Notes: generated by a model not told the origin, from the sequence alone. A stretch of 14,039 bases of DNA from Alistipes sp. (GCA_017559685.1 JAFYQY010000207.1:1-14039); one strand, 5' to 3'; counted from the first letter of the stretch, positions 7,310-13,878 are shown. Translations and numbers: made by a program.

Positions 7310-9514
7310 ATGAGCAACTACACTACCGAAGATGAGAGAGTAATTAACGAGGCTTGGGAGAAGCTTGTCGCATCGTGTCAAAAGATTTGCAAGAACGAGG
7401 AGAGCTGGAACAAAATTAAACGAGCCTACTTCCTTGCAAAGGAGGCGCACGCAGGTGTACGACGCCGCTCGGGAGAGCCATATATGCTTCACCCGATAGC
7501 CGTGGCGCAGATTGCAGTAGACGAGATTGGCCTGGGCGCCAAGTCGGTTATCGCAGCGCTCCTGCACGACGTAGTGGAAGATACCGACTACACGGTAGAG
7601 GACATCGAGCATATCTTTGGCCCGAAAATCGCCTCGATGGTCGATGGATTGACCAAGATGTCGGGAGTTTTCAATGCCGACACATCGGAGCAAGCGGAGT
7701 ATTTCCGCAAGGTGTTGCTCACACTCTCGGACGACGTTCGAGTGATTCTCATCAAGATTGCAGACCGCTTGCACAATATGCGTACACTGCAATTTATGCC
7801 TCTAAATAAGCAGATTAAGATTACAGGCGAGACTATCTACCTCTTTGCTCCGTTAGCATATCGTCTCGGTTTATACCCGATAAAGAGCGAATTGGAAGAC
7901 CTCTGTATGAAGTATCGCTTCCCGGAGGAGTATAAGCAGATAAGCAGTCAGTTGGCCGAGACCGCCGAGAAGCGACAAGAGTACATCGACCGCTTCTGCA
8001 AGCCTATCATCGAGGCGCTCGACCGTAGCAACATCAAATACGAGATTTCGGGACGTGTCAAGAGCGTCTACTCAATATGGACAAAAATGCAGCGCAAGCA
8101 GATTCCTTTCGAGGAGGTCTACGACCTGTTTGCCATCCGCATCGTCTTCCACACCGAGTCGGAGCAAACCGAGAAGAGTCAGTGTTGGAAGATATACTCC
8201 GATATAACAGATATTTACGCCCCAAAACAGGATCGTTTGCGTGATTGGATATCTATGCCGAAGGCGAATGGCTACGAGGCTTTACACTCAACCGTAATGG
8301 GCCCTGATGGCCATTGGGTAGAGGTGCAGATTCGTACCGAGCGAATGGAGGATATTGCCGAGCGAGGTTTTGCAGCGCATTGGAAGTACAAGAAGGCAAC
8401 CCTTTCGCAGAATGACGACGCCTTCGACACCTGGTTACGAAAGGTGCGTGACGCATTAAATAGCCCTACCGAGAGTGCTGTAGAGTTCCTCGACAACTTT
8501 AAGTTATCACTCTATACCTCTGAAATTACGGTATTTACACCGAAGGGCGAACAGCGCCAACTCCCGAATGGTGCTACTGCGCTCGACTTTGCCTACGACA
8601 TCCACACCAAGGTGGGAGATCACGCCATTGGAGCAAAGATTAACCACAAAATCGAACCTATAACAAAGCCTCTGAAGTGGGGCGACCAGATCGAGATTAT
8701 CACAGCCGACAGCGCCAAGCCGAAGGCTGAATGGCTCGAAATAGTCTCGACCACAAAGGCAAAGCAGAAGATTACCGCCTTCCTGAAGCGAGAGCAACAG
8801 AATAATCTCGAAAACGGAATGGCAATGTTCGAGAGCAAACTGGCCGAGCACAACGTAGCGATGAGCGGAAGCGTATTGCGCAAGGCAATAAAGGCCTACG
8901 GATGCAAATGTAAGGACGAATTCTACAGCCATATTGGCGCAGGTATCATCTCGCTGGATGATATCGATAAAGTGCTTAAATCATCCTCTACAATCAAATT
9001 ATTAAAGTTCTGGCAACTCCGCCAGGAGGACGACGAGGATATCGAGGAGAATAACGATGTAAAGCCGACTAACGACGACAGCTTCGTTATTGCTCCGTGT
9101 TGCAACCCTCTCCCTGGCGACAAGGTTGTGGGCTTCCGTGACCCTACAACCAACAAGATTGTGGTACATAAGGCGAGCTGCAACGAGCTTAATCGCCTTG
9201 CATCGCAGTTTGGCAAGAATATTATCAAAGATAATATTAAGTGGGAGCAACACAAGGCTACAGCCTATCTCTCTACCATCGAACTGCGAGGAATCGACCG
9301 AATGGGTATGTTGTCAGACATTACACACATCGTTTCAGACGATTTCAGCATCAATATGCGTGAGATTAACCTGCGTAGCCACGATGGCATATTTGAGGGC
9401 AAGATGAGTCTCTATGTGCAAAATGTCGACGCTTTGTACGCCTTGATGGATAAATTCCGTCAATTGAAAGGTCTCGAGAGTGTAAAACGTATCGAAAATA
9501 ACGAGATAGGATAG
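7310..9514 (+). CDS. Bifunctional (p)ppGpp synthetase/hydrolase of the RelA/SpoT family
   Basis: A full-length 734-residue RSH protein that makes and degrades the alarmone (p)ppGpp in the stringent response. The HD hydrolase domain is intact: His61 (HPIAVA), His86-Asp87 (LLHDVVEDT) with Glu90-Asp91, and Asp152/Asn156 in IKIADRLHNM. The synthetase domain includes GRVKSVYSIWTKMQRK, YDLFAIRIVF, NGYEALHSTV and EVQIRT. The substrate-loop motif that separates bifunctional (RxKD) from synthetase-only (ExDD) enzymes is R309-L-R-D312, a conservative RxKD variant, which predicts a bifunctional enzyme. Then come a TGS domain (about 403-465, ITVFTPKGEQ to DQIEIITA), a helical region, a Cys-containing ribosome-contact domain (APCCNPLPGD to KASCNEL, about 594-626) and a C-terminal ACT domain (about 660-730). 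The start ATG at 7310 gives a normal N-terminus. Confidence 0.96.
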   Translation: MSNYTTEDERVINEAWEKLVASCQKICKNEESWNKIKRAYFLAKEAHAGVRRRSGEPYMLHPIAVAQIAVDEIGLGAKSVIAALLHDVVEDTDYTVEDIEHIFGPKIASMVDGLTKMSGVFNADTSEQAEYFRKVLLTLSDDVRVILIKIADRLHNMRTLQFMPLNKQIKITGETIYLFAPLAYRLGLYPIKSELEDLCMKYRFPEEYKQISSQLAETAEKRQEYIDRFCKPIIEALDRSNIKYEISGRVKSVYSIWTKMQRKQIPFEEVYDLFAIRIVFHTESEQTEKSQCWKIYSDITDIYAPKQDRLRDWISMPKANGYEALHSTVMGPDGHWVEVQIRTERMEDIAERGFAAHWKYKKATLSQNDDAFDTWLRKVRDALNSPTESAVEFLDNFKLSLYTSEITVFTPKGEQRQLPNGATALDFAYDIHTKVGDHAIGAKINHKIEPITKPLKWGDQIEIITADSAKPKAEWLEIVSTTKAKQKITAFLKREQQNNLENGMAMFESKLAEHNVAMSGSVLRKAIKAYGCKCKDEFYSHIGAGIISLDDIDKVLKSSSTIKLLKFWQLRQEDDEDIEENNDVKPTNDDSFVIAPCCNPLPGDKVVGFRDPTTNKIVVHKASCNELNRLASQFGKNIIKDNIKWEQHKATAYLSTIELRGIDRMGMLSDITHIVSDDFSINMREINLRSHDGIFEGKMSLYVQNVDALYALMDKFRQLKGLESVKRIENNEIG

Positions 9515-9666
9515 CACAACTTAAGGGTGTTCAACCCACAAAACGCGACAAATCGAACATTTTACAAATAACGCCTAATACTCCTTTTCCGCCCGTAGAT
9601 AGCGGTGGGGGAGAGTAGTGAGGCAACAGAACACGAGAATTGATTTAACTTTTAATTATATCGTAT

Positions 9667-10053
9667 ATGGCAACAATCTTTTCACGAATCATAGCAGGAG
9701 AGATACCCTGCTACAAAGTGGCCGAGAATGAGCATTATTTTGCGTTTCTCGACATTAATCCCCTTGCGAAGGGTCACACACTCGTTGTTCCTAAGCAGGA
9801 GGTGGACTACCTCTACGATCTCGACGACGAGACACTTCAGGGTATGATCATCTTCGCAAAGCAGGTTGCGAAGAAAATCAAGGCATATAGCGGCTGCAAT
9901 AGGGTAGCAACGGTAGTTTTGGGTCTCGAAGTACCTCACGCACACATCCACCTTATCCCTATGAATAGCGAAAAGGATGTGGATTTTAGCCGTGAGAAGC
10001 TCGTTTTAACTCCAGAAGAGTTCACAGAAATCGCATCAAAGCTCGCTGAATAG
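9667..10053 (+). CDS. HIT-family (histidine triad) protein
   Basis: A 128-residue member of the Hint-like branch of the HIT superfamily, whose members hydrolyse nucleoside phosphoramidates or adenylated compounds. Seen: MATIFSRIIAGEIPCYKVAEN at the start, FLDINPLAKGHTLVVPK at about 28-44, and the triad LEVPHAHIHLIP with His91, His93 (expected nucleophile) and His95. The length fits the Bacteroidota form, which ends without the PPG-type tail of eukaryotic Hint. The physiological substrate cannot be read from the sequence. It is preceded by a 152-base gap with only a weak promoter-like TAACTTTT (9646-9653) and followed by its own terminator, so it may be a single-gene unit or a read-through partner of the RSH gene. 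Confidence 0.92.
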   Translation: MATIFSRIIAGEIPCYKVAENEHYFAFLDINPLAKGHTLVVPKQEVDYLYDLDDETLQGMIIFAKQVAKKIKAYSGCNRVATVVLGLEVPHAHIHLIPMNSEKDVDFSREKLVLTPEEFTEIASKLAE

Positions 10054-10084
10054 GGGAGTGTTAACAACTCCGTAATTAGTTGAT

Positions 10085-10120
10085 ATGTAGGATAGTACGA
10101 AATGTTTATCCTACATTTTT
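10085..10120 (+). terminator. Intrinsic terminator after the HIT gene
   Basis: A perfect 10-bp stem: ATGTAGGATA (10085-10094) with TATCCTACAT (10107-10116), loop of 12 bases, running into TTTTT (10116-10120). A smaller hairpin, GGAGT/ACTCC, lies just upstream at 10055-10071. Confidence 0.85.
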
Positions 10121-10235
10121 ATATCTATATTTAACATAATACAGAAGATTTCGACAGAAGATTAAAAAATAGAGTAGTCGATTATCTTATCCACAGGCTA
10201 TTTTTACAAAATTCACCCTTTTACAGCCTAATTAT

Positions 10236-10333
10236 TTACATTTGTAACAACCAAACAATTGTAACACTTTGCAATATTTTACTTTTGTAAAGTGTTAATC
10301 TTGTTAATATCTGCTGTTTGATTACATTTGTAA
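10236..10333 (+). repeat. Three TTAC-N4-GTAA dyads at exactly 43-bp spacing
   Basis: Cores at 10236-10247, 10279-10290 and 10322-10333, with centres TACATTTG, TACTTTTG and TACATTTG. Each dyad therefore also contains an exact TAnnTTTG -7 promoter motif. The second and third also have a TTG at 10259-10261 (18 bases upstream) and 10301-10303 (19 bases upstream), so both look like complete promoters. The 43-bp period is about four helical turns, which puts all three on one face of the DNA. Confidence 0.75.
10262..10297. repeat. 13-bp inverted repeat around the second dyad
   Basis: Arms TAACACTTTGCAA (10262-10274) and TTGTAAAGTGTTA (10285-10297) pair at 12 of 13 positions, with a 10-base spacer. 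The spacer and right arm contain the promoter-like TACTTTTG at 10280-10287, so a bound dimer or a cruciform would cover it. Confidence 0.8.
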
Positions 10334-10667
10334 ATTGCCAACCAGGCTGCACCTGCGCTGGTTTTACCGCCATTTCGTCAGTATTCATTTATTGAATTTG
10401 CAGTTTTATGGTGCTAAATATCAGTGATTTACATATTTTATATAAAGTCAATTATCTATTTATACGTACATCGATAGGGTATTACGGGCACAATCACACA
10501 TATGAGCGATATTTGTTGTTATTACTTGTAGATTATCAGTGTTTTATGTGCTAATATCTAAAGTTTGTTGTGATATACATTATTACATCCTATTTAACGC
10601 TTATTGTGTTTTAACATTTGTAACACTTATTAACAATTATCAACATTTAACAAATGTATATTTACGC

Positions 10668-10704
10668 TTGCTTATATCGTAAATATTTTTTACCTTTGTA
10701 AAAA
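10668..10704 (+). promoter_or_regulatory. Promoter and overlapping operator-like dyad of the XRE regulator gene
   Basis: TTG (10668-10670), a 20-base spacer and TACCTTTG (10691-10698) give a textbook Bacteroidota promoter. A perfect dyad TTTTTAC-CTTT-GTAAAAA (10687-10704) overlaps the -7 element, 9 bases before the ATG. The dyad shares its TTAC-N4-GTAA core with the three upstream copies, which suggests autoregulation by the XRE protein. Confidence 0.65.
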
Positions 10705-10713
10705 CTTTGGAAG

Positions 10714-11127
10714 ATGGACAAAAAATTGCGTATTTTGATGCAAAATGAGAATTTGTCGGCGAGTAAGCTTGCAGATGTTCTCGAAATAAAGCCGGCTGCA
10801 GTCTCTCATATTTTGAGCGGACGCAACAAGCCGAGCTTCGAATTGATATGTAAGATCGTCAATCGATTCCCTCATATCAACCCTTACTGGTTGCTCGGCG
10901 ACGCATCGGATATGCTCAACCCAAATGCGCAAAATTCGACATCGAACATTTTGGATGAAACGCCAGCATCACTCTTCAATGTTCCCGGCGAAAAGGAGGT
11001 TGTCCACCAGGAGATCAAACCGTCGGCTCTGCCAATTGCTCCGACCTTCTCGAACTCCGAGATTGAGAAGATTGTCATCGTCTATCGGGACAAGACCTTC
11101 GAGGAGTTGAAGCCAAAAAATTCATAG
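10714..11127 (+). CDS. XRE-family helix-turn-helix transcriptional regulator
   Basis: A 137-residue protein with an N-terminal Cro/CI-type DNA-binding domain (about 1-65): a first helix KLRILMQNENL, the helix-turn-helix SASKLADVLEIKPAAVSHILSGRNKPSFELICKI, and the INPYWLLGD ending often seen in Bacteroidota regulators of this kind. A polar, probably flexible linker (about 70-115) leads to a short C-terminal motif EIEKIVIVYRDKTFEELKP, a conserved ending in this group that may serve in dimerisation. No ligand or sensor domain is visible. Its promoter carries a perfect dyad over the -7 element, and like dyads lie 350-450 bases upstream, so negative autoregulation is likely. The gene ends at a compact terminator and stands alone. 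Targets other than itself are unknown; the isolated position does not suggest a phage repressor. Confidence 0.9.
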   Translation: MDKKLRILMQNENLSASKLADVLEIKPAAVSHILSGRNKPSFELICKIVNRFPHINPYWLLGDASDMLNPNAQNSTSNILDETPASLFNVPGEKEVVHQEIKPSALPIAPTFSNSEIEKIVIVYRDKTFEELKPKNS

Positions 11128-11150
11128 GGTAGTCGGACTACCCTTTTTTT
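11127..11150 (+). terminator. Intrinsic terminator after the XRE gene
   Basis: Stem GGGTAGT (11127-11133) with ACTACCC (11137-11143), loop CGG, followed by seven T. The stem begins on the last base of the TAG stop codon. Confidence 0.92.
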
Positions 11151-11362
11151 ATACCTTATTATATATAGGTGTAATTTTGCCGTTTTTTACGAAAAAATTC
11201 ACGGCAGATTGGTCGCACACAACAAAATATTCAATTCTCACAGAGTTAAGATTTGCTGTTTTGAGACGCAATATGTTGACTCATTGCAAGTTACGCACAA
11301 ATACTCTGCGACAGAAAACTTTTTCAACTAACGAAAAAACTACAAAAACTCAAAATTATTTC

Positions 11363-11370
11363 TATCTTTG
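11363..11370 (+). promoter_or_regulatory. Promoter -7 element upstream of znuA
   Basis: TATCTTTG matches TAnnTTTG. No TTG is seen at the -33 distance. If used, the transcript would have a leader of about 150 bases that runs through the dif site before the first in-frame ATG at 11529. Confidence 0.45.
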
Positions 11371-11457
11371 TAGTAGCAATCGAGGATAGAAGTGTAGAAC
11401 TCGCTAAATGAGCCGAAAAACAGGCCGCTCCTCCTCTCTACCCTCCCGTCGCACATT

Positions 11458-11485
11458 AGTGCGCAATATGTATATTATGTTAAAT
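11458..11485 (+). other. dif: Chromosome dimer resolution site dif (XerC/XerD recombination site)
   Basis: The 28 bases divide into a XerC arm AGTGCGCAATA (11458-11468), a centre TGTATA (11469-11474) and a XerD arm TTATGTTAAAT (11475-11485). The E. coli dif site, from memory, has arms GGTGCGCATAA and TTATGTTAAAT around TGTATA, so the centre and the XerD arm are identical and the XerC arm matches at 8 of 11 positions. XerC/XerD with FtsK resolve chromosome dimers at this site in the replication terminus. A 6-bp inverted repeat CGCAAT/ATTGCG (11462-11467 and 11484-11489) brackets the core. An alternative reading is an attachment site used by a Xer-dependent mobile element. Confidence 0.85.
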
Positions 11486-11528
11486 TGCGTTTGTGTGGGA
11501 ATGATAACACTTTTATTAGCAGCAACTT

Positions 11529-12635
11529 ATGACACAGATTAATGACATTCATAATATAGCGCTGGAAGATGAAATCTTGCGTAGACTCGCAAAGGAGCAA
11601 ATCGATATCAGCGAATTGACAAAAAGGGAATTAGCCTCGCTCGAACACGAAGTTAAAATGGGTATAATCCCCGGAGTTAATGCCTTAGACGGTGTACTAC
11701 ATTGGGCAGGTAGACGAATTGAACGTAAAAAACGAAGAAAAGAATTAAACAATATGATTAAAGCAGGCAAAGCTATAAAGGCCATTTTAATCCTGATTGT
11801 CGCTACCCTATTTATTGGTTGTGGCAACCGTGAGACTAAGATTGAGAATCGTGCCGTAGTATCGATTGCTCCGCTTAAACCGCTCGTGGAGAGCATCTTA
11901 GGCGATGACTTCGAGGTTATGGTGCTTGTACCGCAGGGCTCATCTCCCGAGACCTTCGAGCCTACGCCCAAGCAGTTGCAACAGGTCGAGTCGGCACGCT
12001 TCGTATTTGGCACAGGATTGCTCGAGTTTGAGCAGGCACTACTCCACCGTGTCGCACGTAACGAGCAGATTATCAACCTTTCACAGGGTATCGATGTGGT
12101 TGCCGGCACCTGCTCACACGCACATCACGCCCACGCAAATTGCTCGCATCACCACGCTCACGGCATCGATCCACACATCTGGTGTTCGCCCAAGGCGCTT
12201 ATCAAAATGAGCAAGAATGTCCACAACGCCATTGCTCGTGAATTACCCGATTCGATAAAGTATCAGGAGCGATATAATACGCTAAATAGCAAGTTGTTAG
12301 AGTTGGATAACGAGGTCGCAGAGATGTGCCAAAACAGCTCGCACAAGAGCTTTGTGATATACCACCCTGCCCTAACCTATCTGGCTCGTGACTACGGACT
12401 TACGCAGATTGCAGTTGAGAACGAAGGCAAGGAGCCGAGCGCAAAGCACTTGGCAGAGATCATCGAGCACACCCGCAAAGAGGGCATCAAGCACATCTTC
12501 TACCAATCGGAGTTTCCGGCATCGTCGGTCGAGGTCATCTGCCAGGATACAGGCACTACAGCCGTGGAAATCAACCCGTTAGCTGAGGATATTTTCGAGA
12601 ATATTCATCGTATCGCAACCTTAATCACCGAGTAG
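11529..12635 (+). CDS. znuA: Zinc ABC transporter substrate-binding lipoprotein (ZnuA-like) with an unusual N-terminal extension
   Basis: The frame encodes 368 residues. From Met76 (ATG at 11754) it is a normal ZnuA-type protein of about 293 residues: signal peptide with lipobox LFIGC (Cys23 of that form), VVSIAPLKPLVESILGDDFEV, PQGSSPETFEPTP, a His-rich loop CSHAHHAHANCSHHHAH (residues 195-211 of the long form), the ligand segment GIDPHIWCSPK, FVIYHPALTYLARDYGL, and EINPLAED at the end. The usual first ligand His (SPH) is Glu here. Residues 1-75 before the lipobox are soluble, charged and helical, ending in GRRIERKKRRKELNN, and are unlike any ZnuA. Either translation begins at 11754 (A/G-rich upstream sequence supports this), or a small upstream gene has lost its stop and become fused. 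The protein would capture zinc in the periplasm and deliver it to a permease. Confidence 0.9.
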   Translation: MTQINDIHNIALEDEILRRLAKEQIDISELTKRELASLEHEVKMGIIPGVNALDGVLHWAGRRIERKKRRKELNNMIKAGKAIKAILILIVATLFIGCGNRETKIENRAVVSIAPLKPLVESILGDDFEVMVLVPQGSSPETFEPTPKQLQQVESARFVFGTGLLEFEQALLHRVARNEQIINLSQGIDVVAGTCSHAHHAHANCSHHHAHGIDPHIWCSPKALIKMSKNVHNAIARELPDSIKYQERYNTLNSKLLELDNEVAEMCQNSSHKSFVIYHPALTYLARDYGLTQIAVENEGKEPSAKHLAEIIEHTRKEGIKHIFYQSEFPASSVEVICQDTGTTAVEINPLAEDIFENIHRIATLITE

Positions 12636-12636
12636 T

Positions 12637-13389
12637 ATGGAGCCTATCGTATCGCTGAAAAACATAACCGTCGAGTACGATTCGACCGTCGCTTTGGAGG
12701 GTGTATCGCTCGACATCTATCCCGATGATTTCTTGGGTATTATAGGTCCAAACGGAGGTGGCAAAACTACCCTCGTCAAGGCTATTTTGGATGCCGTTCC
12801 GCACAGCGGAGAGGTGTCGTACTCCCCCACTCTTTATGAGCGTGGCCACCGTCTTATAGGCTATCTTCCCCAGTTGTCGGAGTTCGATAAATCATTTCCT
12901 ATTTCGGTTATCGAAGTTGTAATGTCGGGACTTCAGGCTGAGAAGGGTTTCTTCGGTCGCTACACCAAAGCAGATCGTGAAAAGGCAATGCAACTGCTTG
13001 ATATGGCGGGTATTGCCAATATTGCAGAGCGTCAAATCAGCGAGATTTCGGGCGGTCAAATGCAACGAGCATTGCTCTGCCGAGCTGTTATCTTGGAGCC
13101 TAAATTGCTGATTCTCGACGAGCCCACAAACTTCGTGGACAACAAGTTCGAGAACGAGCTCTATACCCTACTGCACCACCTAAATGAGCGTATGGCGATA
13201 GTGATGGTATCGCACGACCTCGGAACCATTACAAGCGTCGTAAAGAGCATTGTTTGCGTCAATCGCTCAGTGCATCGTCACGACTCGAACGTCATCACGG
13301 CCGAGCAATTGGAGAACTACCAATGCCCTATACAAATTATCTCGCACGGACACGTTCCGCATACGATTTTGGGGCATCACCATCACTAA
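12637..13389 (+). CDS. znuC: Zinc ABC transporter ATP-binding protein (ZnuC-like)
   Basis: A 250-residue ABC ATPase that powers metal import. Seen: Walker A GPNGGGKTT with Lys43, Q-loop region YLPQLSEFD, signature SEISGGQMQRALLCRA, Walker B LLILDEPTNFVD, and the H-loop MVSHDL. The protein ends HGHVPHTILGHHHH, a natural histidine-rich tail that fits a zinc-related role. The ATG lies one base after the znuA stop, so the pair is translationally coupled. The ZnuB permease gene that usually completes the set is missing: a terminator follows at once. The metal could also be manganese or iron, but the His-rich loops in both proteins favour zinc. Confidence 0.93.
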   Translation: MEPIVSLKNITVEYDSTVALEGVSLDIYPDDFLGIIGPNGGGKTTLVKAILDAVPHSGEVSYSPTLYERGHRLIGYLPQLSEFDKSFPISVIEVVMSGLQAEKGFFGRYTKADREKAMQLLDMAGIANIAERQISEISGGQMQRALLCRAVILEPKLLILDEPTNFVDNKFENELYTLLHHLNERMAIVMVSHDLGTITSVVKSIVCVNRSVHRHDSNVITAEQLENYQCPIQIISHGHVPHTILGHHHH

Positions 13390-13394
13390 AAACA

Positions 13395-13427
13395 AAGCAC
13401 CGAGCCATCGACTCGGTGCTTCTTTTT
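13395..13427. terminator. Bidirectional terminator between znuC and the lipoprotein gene
   Basis: A perfect 10-bp stem AAGCACCGAG (13395-13404) and CTCGGTGCTT (13412-13421), loop CCATCGA. It is followed by CTTTTT on the + strand and, reading the other way, by a T-run from 13392-13388, so it can serve both convergent genes. Confidence 0.9.
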
Positions 13428-13441
13428 ATTGGGCTACTACC

Positions 13442-13807
13442 CTACTCTGTGAACTCGATAATAGTTCCTGTAGCTGTAGTTGTTGTGCGATAATAGATTG
13501 GCGGAACGCCCGAAATAGCCTGCTTAACATTGATGTTGATGATAGTCTGCGAACCCTTCAAGTTAGCATTCTTAAACATCTCGCCAACAGCATTTTCTCG
13601 AACAGCCTTCTGCGAGCAACCGCCGATACCAAACACCTGAGTGATGGTAGCAACGCCCTCGGCCTGACCAACAACTTTGAAATTCTTCTGCGAAAGTACC
13701 ACCTCGGTCTTCGCAACGCTTGCATTCGACGAGCTGTAGAAGTGAGTCGAACAGCTACTCAAAACGAATACGCAAGCAACAACTGCCACTAAAAGAAGCT
13801 TTTTCAT
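13442..13807 (-). CDS. Small lipoprotein, DUF6567-like
   Basis: A 121-residue predicted outer-membrane or periplasmic lipoprotein. The start is the ATG at 13807 (MKKLLLVAVVACVFVLSSC); an in-frame TTG two codons upstream is less likely. The lipobox LSSC puts the lipidated cysteine at residue 19. The mature part contains ATITQVFGIGGCSQKAVRENAVGEMF, then SQTIININVKQ, and ends TTTTATGTIIEFTE. The VFGIGG motif followed by a helix and a terminal strand ending in IIEF resembles the Bacteroidota DUF6567 lipoproteins; function is unknown. A second cysteine lies in the GIGGC motif. It is convergent with znuC, shares its terminator, and has a promoter motif upstream on the minus strand. Confidence 0.8.
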   Translation of the reverse strand: MKKLLLVAVVACVFVLSSCSTHFYSSSNASVAKTEVVLSQKNFKVVGQAEGVATITQVFGIGGCSQKAVRENAVGEMFKNANLKGSQTIININVKQAISGVPPIYYRTTTTATGTIIEFTE

Positions 13808-13849
13808 ACACAATATTTTTTTTGGTTTAAGTTATTTATATTTATCTAG

Positions 13850-13878
13850 TAAAGATATTTCTTTATTTGTTTTAGCAA
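13850..13878 (-). promoter_or_regulatory. Probable promoter of the DUF6567-like lipoprotein gene
   Basis: On the minus strand, TTG (13878-13876), an 18-base spacer and TATCTTTA (13857-13850), one base off the TAnnTTTG consensus. The -7 element lies 42 bases before the ATG at 13807. Confidence 0.4.

Larger units (their letters stand above)
10121..10713. other. AT-rich intergenic region with a DnaA box and operator-like dyads
   Basis: About 600 bases with no convincing gene. It contains a perfect DnaA-box consensus TTATCCACA (10187-10195), two relaxed matches 10 bases apart near the right end (TTATTAACA 10627-10635 and TTATCAACA 10637-10645), an 8-bp inverted repeat ACATTTGT/ACAAATGT (10614-10621 and 10650-10657), a GC-richer hairpin AACCAG/CTGGTT (10340-10345 and 10358-10363) followed by TTTT, and the repeats listed separately. 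The stretch between about 10370 and 10600 shows nothing I can name. Candidate roles are a long regulatory region of the XRE gene, or a small RNA transcribed from the promoter-like repeats. Confidence 0.6.
11151..11528. other. Intergenic region between the XRE gene and znuA
   Basis: A 378-base region with no convincing gene; an open frame from a TTG at 11177 has no family features. It holds a hairpin TGCCG/CGGCA with a T6/A6 interior (11178-11206), a promoter motif, a GC-rich, pyrimidine-rich stretch (about 11421-11449), a small hairpin CGCAC-ATTA-GTGCG (11450-11463) and the dif site. The decamer CGCAATATGT of the dif site (11462-11471) also occurs at 11267-11276. Confidence 0.6.

Noticed and set aside
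10408..10554. 48-codon open frame starting MVLNISDLH
   Set aside because: It has no start signal, sits in AT-rich non-coding DNA where chance frames occur, and the peptide shows no domain or helix pattern that suggests a gene.
10121..10713. Replication origin (oriC) suggested by AT richness and a perfect DnaA box
   Set aside because: Only one exact box is present, there is no dnaA or other typical origin neighbour, and a strong dif site lies about 1 kb away, which points to the terminus rather than the origin.
11177..11389. 70-codon open frame starting at TTG
   Set aside because: It starts inside a hairpin, runs through a promoter motif, and its composition (many Thr, Asn, Lys, Arg) is that of translated non-coding DNA.
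12388..12582. Arg/Ser-rich frame within znuA
   Set aside because: Alternate-frame reading of znuA; low complexity and no start signal.
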